Below, piece after piece: positions 8,601-16,575 of a stretch of DNA of 64,000 nucleotides. The translations under genes and the position numbers were made by a program. The notes beneath the pieces are model-generated. The model was given only the letters and a program-made list of their open reading frames with translations, made no database searches and was not told the origin of the DNA. Origin of the DNA: Aromatoleum evansii (lineage in GTDB: Bacteria; Pseudomonadota; Gammaproteobacteria; Burkholderiales; Rhodocyclaceae); NCBI RefSeq assembly GCF_012910805.1, contig NZ_WTVK01000020.1, positions 27,825 to 91,824 of the forward strand, given 5' to 3'. Each line of letters opens with the position of its first letter. Position 1 is the stretch's first letter.

Positions 8601-11471
8601 GGATACGCCATCTCGGGCGACCTGCCGATCGTGCTGCTGCAGATCGGTGATTCGGCCAATATTGATCTCGTGCGCCAACTCGTGCAGGCCCATGCGTACT
8701 GGCGGCTGAAGGGGCTGGCGGTGGACCTGGTGATCTGGAACGAGGAGCACGCCGGGTACCGGCAACGACTGCAGGAACAGATCATGGGCCTGATCGCCTC
8801 GGGGATCGAGGCGAGCGTGATCGATCGGCCGGGAGGCATCTTCGTGCGGCCCGCGGAGCAGATGTCCGCCGAGGATCGCATCCTGCTGCAGTCGGTCGCA
8901 CGCGCCATCATCACGGATGGCCGGGGAACGCTGGTGGAACAGCTCGACCATCGCGCCCCTGCCGAACCGCGGCCGCCGCGGTTTGTGCCGAGCCGCGCGC
9001 AGCGTGCAGAAAGCCCGCCTGCCCGAGAGCCGCCGCGCCGCGATCTGATCCTTTCCAACGGACTCGGCGGATTCACGCCCGACGGGCGCGAATACGTCAT
9101 TGCGCTCGCGCCCGGTGAGGCGACCCCGGCGCCGTGGGTGAACGTCCTGGCGAACCCCTGGTTCGGCACGATCGTCTCGGAGAGCGGCGTCGCCTACACC
9201 TGGAGCGAGAACGCGCACGAATTCCGTCTCACCCCCTGGGACAACGACCCGGTGAGCGATTCGGGCGGCGAAGCCCTGTATCTGCGCGACGAAGAGACCG
9301 GCCAGTTCTGGTCGCCCACGCCGCTGCCTGCGCGCGCCGAGACGTCCTGCGTCGTCCGCCACGGATTCGGCTACAGCGTCTTCGAGACCCGCTCCGGCGG
9401 CATCTGGTCGGAACTGCGGGTTTTCGTGGCGCTGGATGCCGCCGTCAAGTTCTCGGTGTTGAAGGTGCGAAACGAATCGGGCCGCGCGCGCCGGCTCTCT
9501 GCGACCGGCTACGTCGAGTGGGTGCTGGGGGATCTGCGTGCGAAATCCGCCATGCATGTCAGCACCGAGATCGACCCCCGCAGCGGTGCGCTCTACGCGC
9601 GCAACCCCTACAGCATGGAGTTTGCCGAGCGGGTTGCCTTCTTCGACGTGGATGACCCCACCCGTAACCTGAGCGGCGACCGCACGGAATTCCTCGGGCG
9701 CAACGGCACCCTGCGAAATCCGGCGGCGATGGGCCGCTCGCGCCTGTCCGGCAAGGTGGGCGCCGCCCTGGATCCGTGCGGCGCGATCCAGGTGACCTTC
9801 GACCTCGCTGACGGCCAGGAGCGCGATATCGTCTTCCGCCTCGGCGTCGGGCGCAACGTCGAAGACGCCGGGAGGCTCGTGCAGCGCTTCCGCGGCCCCC
9901 TGGCCGTGCGCGGTGCGCTGGAAGCGGTGCAGCAGCACTGGAACCGCACGCTTGGCGCGGTGCAGGTGGAAACGCCCGACCCGTCGGTCAATGTTCTGAC
10001 CAACGGCTGGCTGGTGTACCAGACCCTGGCGTGCCGTGTGTGGGCGCGCAGCGGCTACTACCAGTCGGGCGGTGCCTTCGGCTTCCGTGATCAGCTGCAG
10101 GACGTGATGGCGCTGATCCACGCCGAGCCCGCGCTGGTGCGTGCGCATCTGCTGTTGTGCGCGAGCCGTCAGTTCCAGGAGGGCGACGTGCAGCACTGGT
10201 GGCATCCGCCGGCGGGTCGGGGCGTGCGCACGCGGTGTTCGGACGACTACCTGTGGCTACCGCTGGCGGTGTGCCGCTATGTGACGAGTACCGGCGACAG
10301 CGGGGTGCTGGACGAAGCCGTGCACTTCCTCGAGGGCCGCCCGGTCAATCCCGAGGACGACTCCTACTACGATCTCCCCGGCCGCTCCGTCGACGTGGAC
10401 AGCCTGTACCAGCACTGCGTGCGCGCCATACGCCATGGTCTGCGTTTCGGCGAGCGCGGTCTGCCGCTGATCGGCGCGGGCGACTGGAACGACGGCATGA
10501 ATCTGGTGGGGATCAAGGGCAAGGGCGAAAGCGTCTGGCTGGGCTTCTTCCTGTGCGACGTGCTCGGGCAGTTCGCCGGGGTGGCGAGGGCGCACGGTGA
10601 TGCAGCCTTCGCCGATCTGTGCGTCGAAGAGGCGGGGAAGCTGCGCCGGAACATTGAACAGCACGCCTGGGACGGTCAGTGGTACCGCCGCGCCTGGTTC
10701 GACGATGGCACGCCGCTCGGTTCGGCAGCCAACACGGAATGCCGCATCGATTCGATCTCGCAGAGCTGGTCGGTGCTGTCCGGGGCGGGTGACGAGACGC
10801 GCTCGCGCATGGCCATGCAAGCGGTCGACGAGCGCCTCGTGCGCCGCGACTACGCGCTCGTCCAGCTTCTCGATCCCCCCTTCGACAAGTCGAACCTCGA
10901 TCCCGGCTACATCCGCGGCTACGTGCCGGGCGTGCGCGAGAACGGCGGCCAGTACACCCACGGGGCGATCTGGGCGGCGATGGCGTTTGCCGCGCTGGGC
11001 GAGCGTGAGCGCGCCTGGGAGTTGCTGACCCTGATCAACCCGGTCAATCACGGACTTTCCGCGCAGGGAATCGCCACCTACAAGGCGGAACCCTACGTCG
11101 TCGCGGCCGACGTCTACGCACTCACGCCGCACATCGGTCGCGGCGGCTGGAGCTGGTACACCGGCTCGGCTGGCTGGATGTACAGGTTGATCGTCGAATC
11201 GCTGCTGGGCCTGAGGCTGGCGGGCGACACGCTGCACCTCGCACCATGCCTGCCTGCGGCGTGGCACGCCTACAAGATCCACTACCAGTATCGGGAAACG
11301 ACGTACCACATCGGCGTCGCGCAAACGCGCACCGGCGATGCGGGAGCGCGCGGCGTGACGAGCGTGACCGTGGATGGCGTCGCGCAGGACGACAGGGTGA
11401 TTCACCTTGTCGATGACGGGCAGGAACACCTGGTCGAGGTGAAGGTGGAGGTGGGCATGGGGGCGAACTGA
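2664..11471 (+). CDS. cyclic beta-glucan synthase (NdvB/Cgs-type GT84 + GH94-like)
   Basis: Giant membrane enzyme of about 2935 residues. Cgs/NdvB proteins make cyclic beta-glucans from UDP-glucose for periplasmic osmoadaptation. Visible order: N-terminal region with PLRSELFS; membrane helices near residues 430-480; a glycosyltransferase core with LDTDTQLPRD near 650, ILSHDLLEG near 765 and the QxxRW-like HRWIRGDWQ near 797; further membrane helices at about 840-885 and 975-1015; a glycoamylase-like domain from FFDTFVG (near 1045) to SFMAHHQGMSLLAL (near 1557); and a C-terminal GH94 phosphorylase-like half with SGGAFGFRDQLQD, WWHPPAGRGVRTR and GDWNDGMN. The start is uncertain: TTG 2664 has AAAGG 8 nt upstream and fits homologue length; GTG 2622 and TTG 2589 are also in frame. 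Confidence 0.92.
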   Translation: MNAGTKLSTYLQQFKARFRGRVWPRISPDEEPPLRSELFSADQMEQHGKALAASHRLAPGRAPDQLLGRLAANETALVEVCTLLTAAVTENRRITPAGDWLLDNFYLIEEQIRTAKRHLPKGYSRELPRLDDGASGPLAARPRVYDIALEAVAHGDGRVDTESLSRFVAAYQSVTALKLGELWAVPIMLRLAVIENLRRVGVRIATGWAERDLADSWADQMTATAESDPKSLILVIADMARSDPPMVSAFVAELARRLQGRGPALALPLTWIEQRLAESGLTIEQLVQAENQQQAADQVSISNSIGSLRVLGAMDWREFVESMSIVEQTLLQDPAGVYGRMDFATRDNYRHATERIARKGRLTEGEVARKAIELARAGAAVEADSGRADRAAHVGFYLIDKGLPALEQVAEVGLSGLDALRRVAGSLPLLPYLGAIALITLVVAGGLLARASGAGLSVWVLLPVGIVSVLAVSQLAVAMVNWLATLLVAPHPLPRMDFSKGIPPQSRTLVVVPTMLTSAQNVEDLVEALEVRFLANRDANLHFALLTDFLDAQQESLPEDGPLKELARTRIEELNEKYGGARAGGDIFSLFHRSRRWNPQELVWMGHERKRGKLADLNALLRGKVRGADGDRFALIVGNTAVLSGVKYVITLDTDTQLPRDTARQFVGAMAHPLNRACYDTDKRRMSDGYAILQPRVSVSLPGTNRSRYARLYGGEPGIDPYTRAVSDVYQDVFGEGSFIGKGIYDVDAFEQALDGRFPENCILSHDLLEGCYARAGLLSDVQVYEDYPARYSADVSRRHRWIRGDWQLAGWLLRRVPDEGAHRRPNPLSLLSQWKLADNLRRSLVPAALTLLLLSGWTLMATAWLWTLAVIGVLLIPSLCAAMLDLLRKPDEVLIRQHLAAVAQSTARRLMQAAFELACLPYEAWFSLDAIVRTAWRMRVVRRRLLEWKPSSEVERELGGRGSGDLAACWRSMWAGPATAALTAIYLAAESPTVLAVAGPILLLWFASPGIAWWVSRPLARRSAALTAEQTMFLRTLARRTWAFFDTFVGADDHWLPPDNYQEYRVAAVAHRTSPTNIGMALLANLSAYDFGYIPAGQLIERTTNTLRTMDALERHRGHFYNWYDTQSLLPLPPLYVSTVDSGNLAGHLLTLRAGLLALADDKVLAGRLFDGLSDTFRILADLANAMDRGAAGSVAEFRNTLEALSAAPPGTLAAARSTLVRLATGAAELAKRVVVSPDVGDDSAPERDAKTMEAQEWAQALERQCQEALDELSFLAPWLALPAPPDGLEAQGAEPVAECVAECVDLSGIPTLRELATAGSVRAQDRIAAIERLALQCGELAQMDYEFLFDKTRHLLTIGYNVEERRLDSSYYDLLASEARLCSFVAIAQGQVSQESWFTLGRLLTGTGGEPVLLSWSGSMFEYLMPLLVMPTYDNTLLDQTCKAAVARQIEYGFQRGVPWGISESGYNTVDMHLNYQYRAFGVPGLGLKRGLADDLVIAPYASVLALMVAPEEACLNLQRLAGEGFLGKFGFFEAIDYTPARQRRGQSHVVVRSFMAHHQGMSLLALAYLLQDRPMQRRFESDRLFQAVMLLLQERIPKAAALFAHTAQLSDVRATSVAAETQIRVFTTPDTPIPEVQLLSNGRYHVMLTNAGGGYSRWKDLAVTRWREDGTCDNRGTFCYVREVTSGANGDFWSNSYQPTLKRPTSYEAIFSEGRAEFRRRDPVSTGEGAADGDFETYTEIVVSPEDDIELRRVRITNRSERRREVEVTSYAEVVIAPAAADALHPAFSNLFVQTEIVRERCAILCTRRPRSAGEQAPWMLHLMAVHGAHVSAVSYETDRLRFIGRTRSAADPLAMRDPGPLSDTDGSVLDPIVAIRHRVTLDPEQSVTIDIVSGITDTRDMAVSLVEKYQDRHLADRVFDLTWTHSQVVLRQLNASEADAQLHARLAGSVIHANASLRADPAVLIKNRRGQSGLWGYAISGDLPIVLLQIGDSANIDLVRQLVQAHAYWRLKGLAVDLVIWNEEHAGYRQRLQEQIMGLIASGIEASVIDRPGGIFVRPAEQMSAEDRILLQSVARAIITDGRGTLVEQLDHRAPAEPRPPRFVPSRAQRAESPPAREPPRRDLILSNGLGGFTPDGREYVIALAPGEATPAPWVNVLANPWFGTIVSESGVAYTWSENAHEFRLTPWDNDPVSDSGGEALYLRDEETGQFWSPTPLPARAETSCVVRHGFGYSVFETRSGGIWSELRVFVALDAAVKFSVLKVRNESGRARRLSATGYVEWVLGDLRAKSAMHVSTEIDPRSGALYARNPYSMEFAERVAFFDVDDPTRNLSGDRTEFLGRNGTLRNPAAMGRSRLSGKVGAALDPCGAIQVTFDLADGQERDIVFRLGVGRNVEDAGRLVQRFRGPLAVRGALEAVQQHWNRTLGAVQVETPDPSVNVLTNGWLVYQTLACRVWARSGYYQSGGAFGFRDQLQDVMALIHAEPALVRAHLLLCASRQFQEGDVQHWWHPPAGRGVRTRCSDDYLWLPLAVCRYVTSTGDSGVLDEAVHFLEGRPVNPEDDSYYDLPGRSVDVDSLYQHCVRAIRHGLRFGERGLPLIGAGDWNDGMNLVGIKGKGESVWLGFFLCDVLGQFAGVARAHGDAAFADLCVEEAGKLRRNIEQHAWDGQWYRRAWFDDGTPLGSAANTECRIDSISQSWSVLSGAGDETRSRMAMQAVDERLVRRDYALVQLLDPPFDKSNLDPGYIRGYVPGVRENGGQYTHGAIWAAMAFAALGERERAWELLTLINPVNHGLSAQGIATYKAEPYVVAADVYALTPHIGRGGWSWYTGSAGWMYRLIVESLLGLRLAGDTLHLAPCLPAAWHAYKIHYQYRETTYHIGVAQTRTGDAGARGVTSVTVDGVAQDDRVIHLVDDGQEHLVEVKVEVGMGAN

Positions 11472-11493
11472 ACGGGGCCATGCGTGCAGCGGC

Positions 11494-11515
11494 ATCGCGG
11501 CGAATGTGCCGCGAT
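11494..11515. terminator. possible hairpin after glucan synthase
   Basis: Eight-base-pair stem ATCGCGGC/GCCGCGAT with a six-base loop, 22 bp after the stop codon. No T-run follows, so it is at best a weak terminator or a processing structure. Confidence 0.3.
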
Positions 11516-11640
11516 CCGGGTAGGTCGCAAGCCGCCGGCGCGCTCCCGGAACGTGCAATACCGCAGTCGCTGATCCACAACCCGAAGCAAAACCGGAGCC
11601 TGGCGCGCGAGCGCGGCACCCGAAAATCCCGATGGGGCGT

Positions 11641-13020
11641 TCAGAGCCAGTACTCCCAGGCGCGCGCGAACAACTCCTGGAGGCGCAGGTGGAGCGGGCG
11701 GCGCTCCCACTGCTCGAGCGTTATCGCATCGGACTCCGCCAGGTCCTTCTTGAACATCGCCTGCACCTGGCTGCCAAACTCCGTCCCCAGCACAACCGCG
11801 TTCAACTCGTAGTTGTGCAGGAAGCTGCGCCAGTCGAGGTTGGTCGACCCGACCGTGGCCCACACGCCGTCCACCAGCGCCGTCTTGGAATGCAGGATTG
11901 CTCCGCGCCGCTCGTAGATCTTGATGCCCGCCCGCAGCAGTTGCCCGTAGTAGCGGCGTCCGGCATGGAACACCAGCCAGGAGTCGGTCTGGCTCGGCAG
12001 GATCAGCTTCACGTCGACCCCACGTCCGGCTGCGGCTTCGAGTGCCGCGAGCAGCTGCGGGTCGGGGACGAAATACGCATTGGTCAGTTGCACGCTGATC
12101 TCGGCGCTGCCGATGGCCGACAGCAGCGTGGCGTAGATCAGGCTGTAGGGTTCGTCGGGTGAACTGCCGATTGCCCGTACCACCAGCCGGCCAGCGTTCT
12201 CGAGGCGCGGGAAGTAGTCCTTCGCCGCCAGCGGCTCACCCTTCTGCGTTTCCCACGTCGCGAGGAACAGCTTCTGGAACTCTGCAACCACCGGACCCTG
12301 CAACTGCAGGTCGGTATCGCGCCACGCTACGCTGCCGTCGGGGCGGGGGCGCGAACGCTTGCCAGTGGAACTGCCGGAGTAGACGCTGCTGATGTTGATG
12401 CCGCCCAGGAATGCGGTGCGTCCGTCGACGATCAACAATTTGCGGTGGTCACGCTGGTTCAACTCCCATTCCTTGCGGCGCACCAGCGGGTTGATGGGGT
12501 TGAATTCGAGGATCCGGATGCCGCTGTCGCTCAGCCGCTGGAAGAAGGCGGTCGGCGTGCCGATGGTGCCTACGCTGTCACGGATCAGATTGACCTGCAC
12601 GCCTTGCTGCTGCTTGTCGATCAGTGCCTGCGCGAAGCGCTGGCCGACCTCGTCGTCCTCGAAGATGTAGGTCTCCATGTTGATGTGATCGCGGGCGCCC
12701 AGAATGGCCGCCAGCATCGCCTCATAGGTGGCGGGGCCGTCCTGGAGCAGTACCACGTGGTTGCCGGTGGTCAGGGGGCTGCCGACGATGGCCTCTTCGA
12801 GCGCCAGGTGGCGGGCAAAAATGTCCGTGTTCTGGCCGCGACTCGCCAGCCGGTCGAGGATGGCCTTGCTCTGCTCTGCCGACAGCGGGCCGCTCGCCCC
12901 TTGCAGTTGCACCGCAGGGCCGCGGTGCGGGGCCAGGTCGGGCACGATGGTCGGCAGGCTCGTGCAGCCGGCGAGCGTCAGAATCAGCACAGCCATCAAC
13001 GGGGCGATCGATTTCGGCAT
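11641..13020 (-). CDS. phospholipase D-family (cardiolipin synthase-like) lipoprotein
   Basis: A 459-residue protein with a lipoprotein signal peptide (LTLAGC lipobox) and two complete HKD motifs, HRKLLIVD and HSKTALVD, each followed by the usual G-[GS]-x-N block (GGINIS, GSTNLD). Two HKD half-sites form one active site in PLD/cardiolipin synthase enzymes, which transfer phosphatidyl groups. The Cys anchor suggests a periplasmic or outer-membrane location, unlike classical ClsA with its N-terminal membrane helices. Start at 13020 is supported by GGAGG upstream and by the signal peptide; the longer frame to 13215 is not. The palindrome at 13137-13158 lies about 120 bp upstream, consistent with stress control. 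Confidence 0.9.
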   Translation of the reverse strand: MPKSIAPLMAVLILTLAGCTSLPTIVPDLAPHRGPAVQLQGASGPLSAEQSKAILDRLASRGQNTDIFARHLALEEAIVGSPLTTGNHVVLLQDGPATYEAMLAAILGARDHINMETYIFEDDEVGQRFAQALIDKQQQGVQVNLIRDSVGTIGTPTAFFQRLSDSGIRILEFNPINPLVRRKEWELNQRDHRKLLIVDGRTAFLGGINISSVYSGSSTGKRSRPRPDGSVAWRDTDLQLQGPVVAEFQKLFLATWETQKGEPLAAKDYFPRLENAGRLVVRAIGSSPDEPYSLIYATLLSAIGSAEISVQLTNAYFVPDPQLLAALEAAAGRGVDVKLILPSQTDSWLVFHAGRRYYGQLLRAGIKIYERRGAILHSKTALVDGVWATVGSTNLDWRSFLHNYELNAVVLGTEFGSQVQAMFKKDLAESDAITLEQWERRPLHLRLQELFARAWEYWL

Positions 13021-13136
13021 CGAACCGTCCTCCGGAATCCTCTGGGCAGGAAAAGCGCCGCACTGCTGGCGACGAGACGTTCGCCAGTAGGCAGGGGCAC
13101 GATCCGCAGCACAGCCTAAGTGTAGGCCATGCATTG

Positions 13137-13158
13137 TTCCGTGCGCTGTCGAACAGAG
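13137..13158. promoter_or_regulatory. stress-regulon palindrome copy 2
   Basis: TCCGTGCG-N4-CGAACAGA, 13 of 14 conserved positions of TCTGTNCG-N4-CGNACAGA. It lies upstream of the minus-strand PLD lipoprotein gene. Confidence 0.55.
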
Positions 13159-13322
13159 CAGCATGACTTCTGCGGCGTAAAGTCGTTGTGGAGCAGTGCC
13201 GACGCCAGCGGTCATCCCGGGAATTCACGTTTCGGGTAACGCGGAAGCGCGCATTGCCCGATCCGGGCCATTCCGATTGGAATAAGGTCAAGCATGACAA
13301 GGACCGAACCGCGATTGGAGTA

Positions 13323-13343
13323 GCATACCTTTTTCTGGTATGC
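13323..13343. promoter_or_regulatory. short inverted repeat
   Basis: GCATACC-TTTTTCT-GGTATGC, a perfect 7-bp stem with a T-rich loop, about 185 bp upstream of the GGDEF-EAL start. It could be an operator or an RNA hairpin; no assignment is possible. Confidence 0.3.
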
Positions 13344-13527
13344 AGTCCGGTGCAATCAGGGAGGCCCTGTGGCGACGAGCAAGGTGCCAGGAAGAACGCT
13401 ACGGGCGTCCGGGTTGCAACCGCCGGCGTCGCCCTCTATCTCACCGCCGAGGGTGCCACCACCCCGGAAGATATGCATCGTCGGCATCGATGCTCCCGCC
13501 AACGTGAGCACATGAGGATCAGGGACG

Positions 13528-15747
13528 ATGGGCAAGAGCGCGGGTAGCAAAGACCCCCTGCGGATCGCCGCCGAAGCGCAACTCCGCACTGGCGGGGATG
13601 TTCCGCAACGATCGGACGATGGTTTACTGCACGAACTCCAGGTGCATCAGATTGAACTGGAGATGCAGAACGAGGCGCTGCGCCAAGCCCGCATCGAGAT
13701 GGAGGAGTCGCGCGATCGCTATGCGAATCTCTTCGATTTTGCACCGATGGGCTATCTCACGCTATCCCGGGATGAGGTCATCACCGAGGCCAATCTCGTC
13801 GCGGCGACGCTCATGCGCATGCCCCGATCAAAACTGAATCAGCGCCGCTTCGAACACTTCATTGCCCCGCATGATCAGGACAATTGGCGGCGGGAGATTG
13901 CCGCGGCGTGGCAGGGGCAGGCCAACCTGACGCTGAATTGCGAACTGCGGCTGAGGAGGAGCGACGGCTCGCTCTTTCCGGCCCAGTTGCAATGCGTGGT
14001 GATGGACATGGCGGGAAGGACGCCGGTCTTGCGCATCGCATTTTCCGACATTACCGAGCGCCGCCAAACCGAGGAAGAGCGGCGCATTGCCGCCATCGCG
14101 TTCGAGTCGCAGGAGGGGATGATCGTGACCGACGCCAATGGCGTCATCATCCGAGTCAATCGCGCCTTTACGGAACTGAGCGGCTACAGTGAGGCCGAGG
14201 CTGTGGGGAAGACGCCGGCCCTGCTGCGCTCAGGACGCCACGATAAGGCGTTCTACCGGAGCATGTGGCAGTCGCTCAAGGACAAGCACTACTGGCAGGG
14301 CGAAGTCTGGAATCGGCGCAAGACCGGACAACTCTACGTCGCATGGCTGACCATCACCGCCGTCATGACGCCCGAAGGAGGCGTCTCCCATTACGTCGGC
14401 GCATTTTCCGATACCACCGAGAAGAGCCAGGCTGCGGCGGAGATCCACCGCCTGGCCTTCTTCGATCCGCTCACCCATCTGCCCAACCGGCGCCTGCTGC
14501 AGGACCGGCTGGGGCATGCGCTGGCTGCGAGCTCGCGCAATGGTCTGTATGGCGCGATCCTGTTTCTGGATCTGGACAACTTCAAGACGCTCAACGACAC
14601 CCGTGGCCACGACGTCGGCGACCTGTTGCTGGTCGAGGTGGCGCAGCGCGTGCGCGCCGGCTTGCGTGAGGGCGACACGGTGGCACGCCTCGGTGGCGAC
14701 GAGTTCATCATGATTCTGGAAGGTTTGAGTGCGGAAGCGGAGGAGGCCGCACTGCTGGCCAAACAGGTCGGCGAGAAGTTGACCGAAACCATTGCACAAC
14801 CATTCGAGCTCGGCGGTGCCGAATTCCACTGCACGACCAGTATCGGCGTGCGCCTGATGAGTGCGCACGATACCGTCGAGGATTTGCTCAAACATGCCGA
14901 TCTCGCGCTGTACCAGGCCAAGACGGCCGGCCGCAACACCGTGCGCTTCTACGACCCGTCGATGCAGGCGGCGCTCGACCGGCGCAGCACGCTCGAGAAC
15001 GAATTGCGCCACGCGATCAAACGCGGCGAGTTCACGCTGCATTACCAGCCGCAGTTCGATCACTCGCACCGGCTCCTCGGTGCCGAAGCCTTGCTGCGCT
15101 GGCAGCACCCGAGACATGGATTGATCGCACCCGAGGAGTTCATCCCCATCTCGGAGCAGTCGTCGCTCATTCTGCCGATCGGCAACTGGGTACTCGAGAC
15201 GGCCTGTGCGCAACTCGCTGCGTGGTCCCGCTGCGAGCGGACCCGCGGAATGATGCTGGGGGTCAACGTCAGTGCGCGCCAGTTCCACCAGCCCGAATTC
15301 GTCGATCAGGTGCGCAATGTGCTCGAGTCCAGCCATGCGAATCCGGAACGCCTGACGCTCGAGCTGACCGAAAGCATGGTGCTCGACGACGTCGCCGATA
15401 CGATCCGGAAAATAACGACGCTCAAGGAATTGGGTATCCATTTTTCGCTCGATGACTTCGGCACCGGGTTCTCATCCTTTTCCTGTCTCACGCGCCTGTC
15501 GCTCGATCAGCTCAAGATCGACAAGTCGTTTGTCGTCAATCTTCCGGATAATGGCGCGGACGCGGCCATTGTTACGGCCATCATCACGATGGCGCGGAGC
15601 CTCGGCTTGAACATCATCGCCGAAGGGGTGGAAACCGAGGCGCAACGGACGTTTCTGGATAGTCAGGGTTGCCATGCGTATCAGGGGCATCTGTTCAGCC
15701 GCCCCTTGCCCGTCGAAGCCTTCGAGGCGTTCGTCAGCGGAAGCTGA
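13528..15747 (+). CDS. PAS-PAS-GGDEF-EAL cyclic-di-GMP signalling protein
   Basis: A 739-residue soluble protein. An N-terminal helical segment (LHELQVHQIELEMQNEALRQA) leads into two PAS domains (about 65-185 and 190-305), then GGDEF (about 310-475) and EAL (about 490-735). The cyclase signature is intact (RLGGDEF) and the phosphodiesterase motifs are intact (AEALLRW, LDDFGTGFSS, AEGVET). It could make or degrade c-di-GMP, or be gated to one activity by the PAS sensors. No membrane segment or signal peptide is seen, so sensing is cytoplasmic. It is divergent from the PLD gene and apparently monocistronic. Confidence 0.92.
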   Translation: MGKSAGSKDPLRIAAEAQLRTGGDVPQRSDDGLLHELQVHQIELEMQNEALRQARIEMEESRDRYANLFDFAPMGYLTLSRDEVITEANLVAATLMRMPRSKLNQRRFEHFIAPHDQDNWRREIAAAWQGQANLTLNCELRLRRSDGSLFPAQLQCVVMDMAGRTPVLRIAFSDITERRQTEEERRIAAIAFESQEGMIVTDANGVIIRVNRAFTELSGYSEAEAVGKTPALLRSGRHDKAFYRSMWQSLKDKHYWQGEVWNRRKTGQLYVAWLTITAVMTPEGGVSHYVGAFSDTTEKSQAAAEIHRLAFFDPLTHLPNRRLLQDRLGHALAASSRNGLYGAILFLDLDNFKTLNDTRGHDVGDLLLVEVAQRVRAGLREGDTVARLGGDEFIMILEGLSAEAEEAALLAKQVGEKLTETIAQPFELGGAEFHCTTSIGVRLMSAHDTVEDLLKHADLALYQAKTAGRNTVRFYDPSMQAALDRRSTLENELRHAIKRGEFTLHYQPQFDHSHRLLGAEALLRWQHPRHGLIAPEEFIPISEQSSLILPIGNWVLETACAQLAAWSRCERTRGMMLGVNVSARQFHQPEFVDQVRNVLESSHANPERLTLELTESMVLDDVADTIRKITTLKELGIHFSLDDFGTGFSSFSCLTRLSLDQLKIDKSFVVNLPDNGADAAIVTAIITMARSLGLNIIAEGVETEAQRTFLDSQGCHAYQGHLFSRPLPVEAFEAFVSGS

Positions 15748-16048
15748 ATTCGCTTGAAATCCCGCTATGCGTGCTTCCGTACAGAGTCGATGGCGGCGCT
15801 GGGCTAGTCTCATCTCTAACGGTGATGCGCCGAATTCATGCGATTTATCGCATTGAATTTTCGGCTGCGACCTACGCCGCCAAGTCAGGCGGTGGCTGCG
15901 GTGTTGCCGGGATAATCTGGTGCACCATTCTTGATGCATTCGGGATTGCCACTCGCGTCGGGACGAGGAGGCGCCAGCGTCTGCCGCAGAGCGCAAGCGG
16001 TGAGTTCGCATCGCTTGAAGTGCCACTTCCGACAACACGAGGTCAGAC
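15748..16048. other. intergenic region
   Basis: 301 bp with no supported coding frame. The only structure seen is the imperfect stress-type palindrome at 15765-15786. Confidence 0.5.
15765..15786. promoter_or_regulatory. possible stress-regulon palindrome (imperfect)
   Basis: The right half CGTACAGA is perfect; the left half TATGCGTG keeps only four of seven positions. It lies 260 bp upstream of the next gene, so it is a weak member of the motif set. Confidence 0.3.
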
Positions 16049-16492
16049 ATGAAACGGTTAATTTTCGCGGCAGCACTGGCTGCTGCCACCATCCCGGCAT
16101 TTGCCGCCGACGTTGGCGTATCGATCAGCATCGGCGATCCGGGCTTCTATGGGCGCCTCGATATCGGTGATTATCCGCAGCCGCAAGTCATCCACCGCCG
16201 GCCGGTGATCGTCGAGCGGATAGTGGTTGATCGTCCGCCGATCTATCTGCGGGTGCCTCCGGGCCATGCAAAGAATTGGCGCAGGCACTGCCACCGATAC
16301 GACGCCTGCGGCGAGCGGGTCTATTTTGTACGGGACAACTGGTACAACCGCGAATACGTTCCGCGTTACCGCGAACGTCATGGTGATCGCAGCGATGATC
16401 ACCGTGACGGCCGCCGCGACGAGCGCAGGGGTGACCCGCGCTGGGACCAGCGGGACGACCGCCACGGCGACGATCGCTACCGCAATCGCTAA
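16049..16492 (+). CDS. secreted hypothetical protein with Arg/Asp-rich tail
   Basis: A 147-residue protein with a clear signal peptide (cleavage after ATIPAFAA). The central conserved block has VPPGHAKNWRRHCHRYDACGERVYFV with two cysteines. The C-terminus is a low-complexity tail of Arg, Asp, Gly and His (DDHRDGRRDERRGD and similar). The block is familiar from uncharacterised betaproteobacterial exported proteins. A periplasmic location is expected; the charged tail might bind polyanions or metal. No function is assigned. A flavoprotein reductase gene follows 83 bp downstream. Confidence 0.75.
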   Translation: MKRLIFAAALAAATIPAFAADVGVSISIGDPGFYGRLDIGDYPQPQVIHRRPVIVERIVVDRPPIYLRVPPGHAKNWRRHCHRYDACGERVYFVRDNWYNREYVPRYRERHGDRSDDHRDGRRDERRGDPRWDQRDDRHGDDRYRNR

Positions 16493-16575
16493 GCATCGGA
16501 TCGATAACGATCCCGGGGCATGTCGGGCACAAGGCGGACCCTTTGCGGGGGCCGTTGGCGAAACGAGGATGAGAC

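Larger units (their letters stand above)
13021..13527. other. intergenic region between divergent PLD and GGDEF-EAL genes
   Basis: About 500 bp with no supported gene. It contains one copy of the stress-regulon palindrome (13137-13158), a short ATTCC/GGAAT inverted repeat near 13270 and a hairpin at 13323-13343. Confidence 0.6.
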